64,000 bases of DNA, from contig BCLD01000003.1 in the NCBI GenBank assembly GCA_001600875.1, forward strand, positions 100,152 to 164,151, read 5' to 3'. Position 1 is the stretch's first letter, and every line of letters begins with the position of its first letter. The translations under genes were made by a program, and so were the position numbers. Positions 61,750 to 64,000 of the stretch are shown here, piece after piece. Origin of the DNA: Solicoccozyma terricola. Taxonomy: Eukaryota > Basidiomycota > Tremellomycetes > Filobasidiales > Piskurozymaceae. Under the pieces are notes generated by a model. The model was not told where the DNA came from, did not search any database, and worked only from the letters and a program-made list of their open reading frames with translations.

Positions 61750-63000
61750 ATGTCCAATCAATCAGTTCCCACCCATTTCAGGCTGAACAATGGCACATCC
61801 ATCCCTGCTGTCGGTCTGGGTAGGTGATGTTCACTGCCGTATCCTGATTGTCACTGAGATATACCTTTGGCCGCAGGGACTTGGCAAGCCAAACCGGGAG
61901 AGGTTCGAGAGGCTGTTGCACACGCTTTGAAGAGTGGATACCGTCATCTGGATTGCGCCCTCATTTACCAGAATGAAAGCGAAGTTGGAGAGGGCATCAA
62001 AAATTCAGGAATCCCGCGCCCCGAGATCTTTATAACTGGCAAGGTCTGGAGTACAGATCATGCAAATGTTGCTCAGGGGCTGGAGAAAACTTTGAGAGCA
62101 TTAGATACCAGCTACTTAGATCTTTACGTGAGTACGGTGAAGTCAAGACTATGTCATCGAGTGCTGATGTAATTGTGCAGCTTATCCACTGGCCAGTCCG
62201 CCTCGTGCCTGTACGTCCAGCACTGCTCTGATTTGAGTTGACGATTGCCGATCAGAAATTATACTACAGAACGAAAGTCACCCTCTTCTACCAGTCAATC
62301 CGGATGGCTCTCGAGCCGTAGACCGAGACTGGAATCAACAGGACACATGGGCGCAGTTGGAGGAGGTTTACCGTTCGGGTGTGTGGTATTACGACTTTGT
62401 TCTGTTCTGAGCGCTCAACATCTGCCATCCTTCCTGATTTCCCGCAGGGAAGGTGAAGGCCATTGGCGTCTCTAATTGGTCGATCCCCTATCTTCAACAC
62501 CTGAAGAAGACCTGGAAGGTAGTCCCGGCCGTCAATCAGGTGGAGTTGCACCCATACTGCCCTCAGCATGCTCTCAAGGAATTCTGTGAAAAGGAGGGTA
62601 TTCTCCTGGAGGCCTACTGCCCTCTGGGATCCACAGGTAAGGGATCAATGGAACGGAACAGATGTCCTGTGCTGACTCTGCATATTGCGTTCTAATATCT
62701 TTCTCGACTACAGACTCTCCACTGCTCGGTGATCCTGAGCTCAGATTTATTGCGGCTAAACATGATTGCAGTCCTGCCACCATCCTCATATCTTACCAGG
62801 TCAACCGAGGATGCATTGTTCTACCCAAATCGGTAACCAAATCTCGGATTACGGACAATTCAAAGGTCATCCTGCTGGATGCCGACGACATGAAGACCTT
62901 GGAGGGCATGGCAGCAGCCGGCAAGCAACGTAGGGTGAGCACGCCAAACTGGGGCTGGAATCTTGGCTTTGATGACTGGTATGGGGCGATAGCCAATTAG
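61750..63000 (+). CDS. Aldo-keto reductase (311 aa)
   Basis: Six exons: 61750-61819, 61877-62127, 62181-62210, 62270-62378, 62448-62636 and 62714-63000. All are GT-AG, phases close to 311 residues. Members are cytosolic NAD(P)H-dependent reductases of aldehydes, ketones and sugars with a TIM-barrel fold. The catalytic tetrad is intact: Asp49 and Tyr54 in HLDCALIYQNE, Lys79 in ITGKVW and His110 in LIHWP. Other family motifs are GVSNWS, QVELHPYCPQ, EAYCPLGS and LPKSVTKSRI (the cofactor phosphate-binding loop, with Lys and Arg favouring NADPH). Exon three is only 30 nt, which makes the gene easy to mispredict. Length is standard. The nearest relatives would be glycerol or xylose/aldose reductase-type fungal enzymes; the substrate is not readable. 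Neighbours (sugar-permease fusion, broken regulator) make a carbohydrate role plausible. Confidence 0.92.
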
Positions 63001-64000
63001 AGAACAATATTGAATACGTAGATGCTCCATCTCATAACTCGTACATAATCTTTCAAAGAAAGGTGGTTGCGACAGCCATGGCTGTCACTGAGGTGTCAAT
63101 AGGGGCAACAATGTTCGGAGGCCATATAACGCAGCTGTCATTAACACTTAAATAATCTGAAGTACCTTCTGATCGTCGCCCTCGTCTCTCCCAGAACGTG
63201 GCCGAAAATGGTGCCAACAGTTCTTTTCGAGACAGCCCACTCGCACCATCGCAGGCGGGAAGTCGGGCCTGCTTGACGTTGTTGAGATCCTTGCTGAACA
63301 TATCTGTTGAAGGGTTAGGGGTTCCAATAAGGCGCCATTCGACCTGACCATCGTGACCATCTTCCACACGCTCGCGAATTCAGGGATGTCTGACCACGAT
63401 GAGCTTGCTCCTACTCTGCTTTCCCGGGTACCTGAACACAGAGATTTCCCCCCTCTCCCCAGTATCTGTGCAATGAGTGAGTGGTAGGTGTTTTTCTTAG
63501 TGCTTGAGAGACTACAACGCAGAGGAGTTGTTTTGGGTGTTGTTTTCCGCCATTCTTCATCAGATATAGGACGCGGAACTCGTTTGCCACATATTCCCCG
63601 TATCAGGGCACAAGTCCATTTCCCTGTTAAGTACCACCAGGGCAATGGCACCACCCATGGCCGATAGCCGATACATAGCAGCCGTTCAGCACATCTCTGC
63701 ACAACACTGGACACCTCGACAACCCGTACCAGCCCCCGCGTAACCCACCCTGGCGGAGGTTTGGAGGCTCACACTGATCACTCGCTCGCCAAGGACAAGG
63801 CGATTCCCCCACCAGGGAAGGATTCCTTATCACCGCCGCAACAAGGCATAGCTTCTTTATCCTCGGTTGTAATGAGTGACCATCCCCCGCCACCTCGACA
63901 CAACAGCCAGGAAGCACCTTCCACTTCATGCGAATCCTAGCATTTAGTGTGCTTTGGAATATCGTCATCATCTGTTCTTTACCTCAGCTTTCTTAAACAT
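63001..64000. other. Right edge, unassigned minus-strand frames
   Basis: Minus-strand frames at 63714-63148, 63367-63053 and 63971-63627 overlap. The segment VEWRLIGTPNP...MFSKDLNNVKQARLPACDGASG (63340-63240 region) has protein-like composition but I recognise no family and could not connect exons. They may be the end of a gene whose start is beyond the window, or a relic. Confidence 0.3.

Noticed and set aside
1..64000. tRNA and rRNA genes
   Set aside because: I saw no convincing cloverleaf, A-box/B-box pair or rRNA-like block by eye; a tRNAscan run would be needed to exclude them.

Overview
The window is nuclear DNA from a filamentous or dimorphic fungus. The evidence is short GT-AG introns (about 45-130 nt), fungal families (Pth11-type 7TM receptor, NmrA-like protein, Zn2Cys6 regulator, retaining trehalose phosphorylase), Copia/LTR relics and repeat blocks. 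I favour Basidiomycota over Ascomycota but the sequence alone does not settle it. A few single Ns mark unresolved bases.

Layout. 1-2.5 kb: 5' part of an OrsD/telomere-linked-helicase-type gene running off the left edge. 2.5-10 kb: a gene desert of nested tandem repeats, a 14-copy minisatellite and LTR-like debris. 10-25 kb: intron-rich genes and relics: trehalose phosphorylase (frame-disrupted), NmrA-like protein, a sensor-less hybrid histidine kinase, a 132-residue conserved protein with a 55-nt poly(C) tract at a 3' splice site, two sugar-transporter relics and a Copia tail. 25.7-29.7 kb: a SIR2-like-domain gene split by a 566-bp solo LTR with a perfect 5-bp target duplication. 31-48.4 kb: the standout region, four genes in two divergent pairs with about 15.7 kb of nearly intron-free coding sequence: a metallo-beta-lactamase fold fused to a DUF6603 region (2321 aa predicted), a four-helix membrane protein (about 270-293 aa), and two giant soluble proteins of 1176 and about 1430-1457 aa. 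48.9-64 kb: a PD-(D/E)XK-like unknown, an amidase and an UNC-93-like transporter sharing a promoter with GATA sites, an 889-residue fusion of a Pth11/rhodopsin-type 7TM domain with a fucose-permease-type MFS transporter, a broken Zn2Cys6 regulator and an aldo-keto reductase.

The giant-gene island is the best candidate for an undescribed system. Its coding style (huge exons) differs sharply from its neighbours (five introns per kilobase of coding sequence), and its proteins resemble, from memory, large uncharacterised bacterial proteins. Acquisition as a block is therefore plausible but not proven here. Several genes elsewhere are broken (SIR2-like gene, Zn2Cys6 regulator, two transporters, probably trehalose phosphorylase), so the surroundings look like a decaying, transposon-exposed region.
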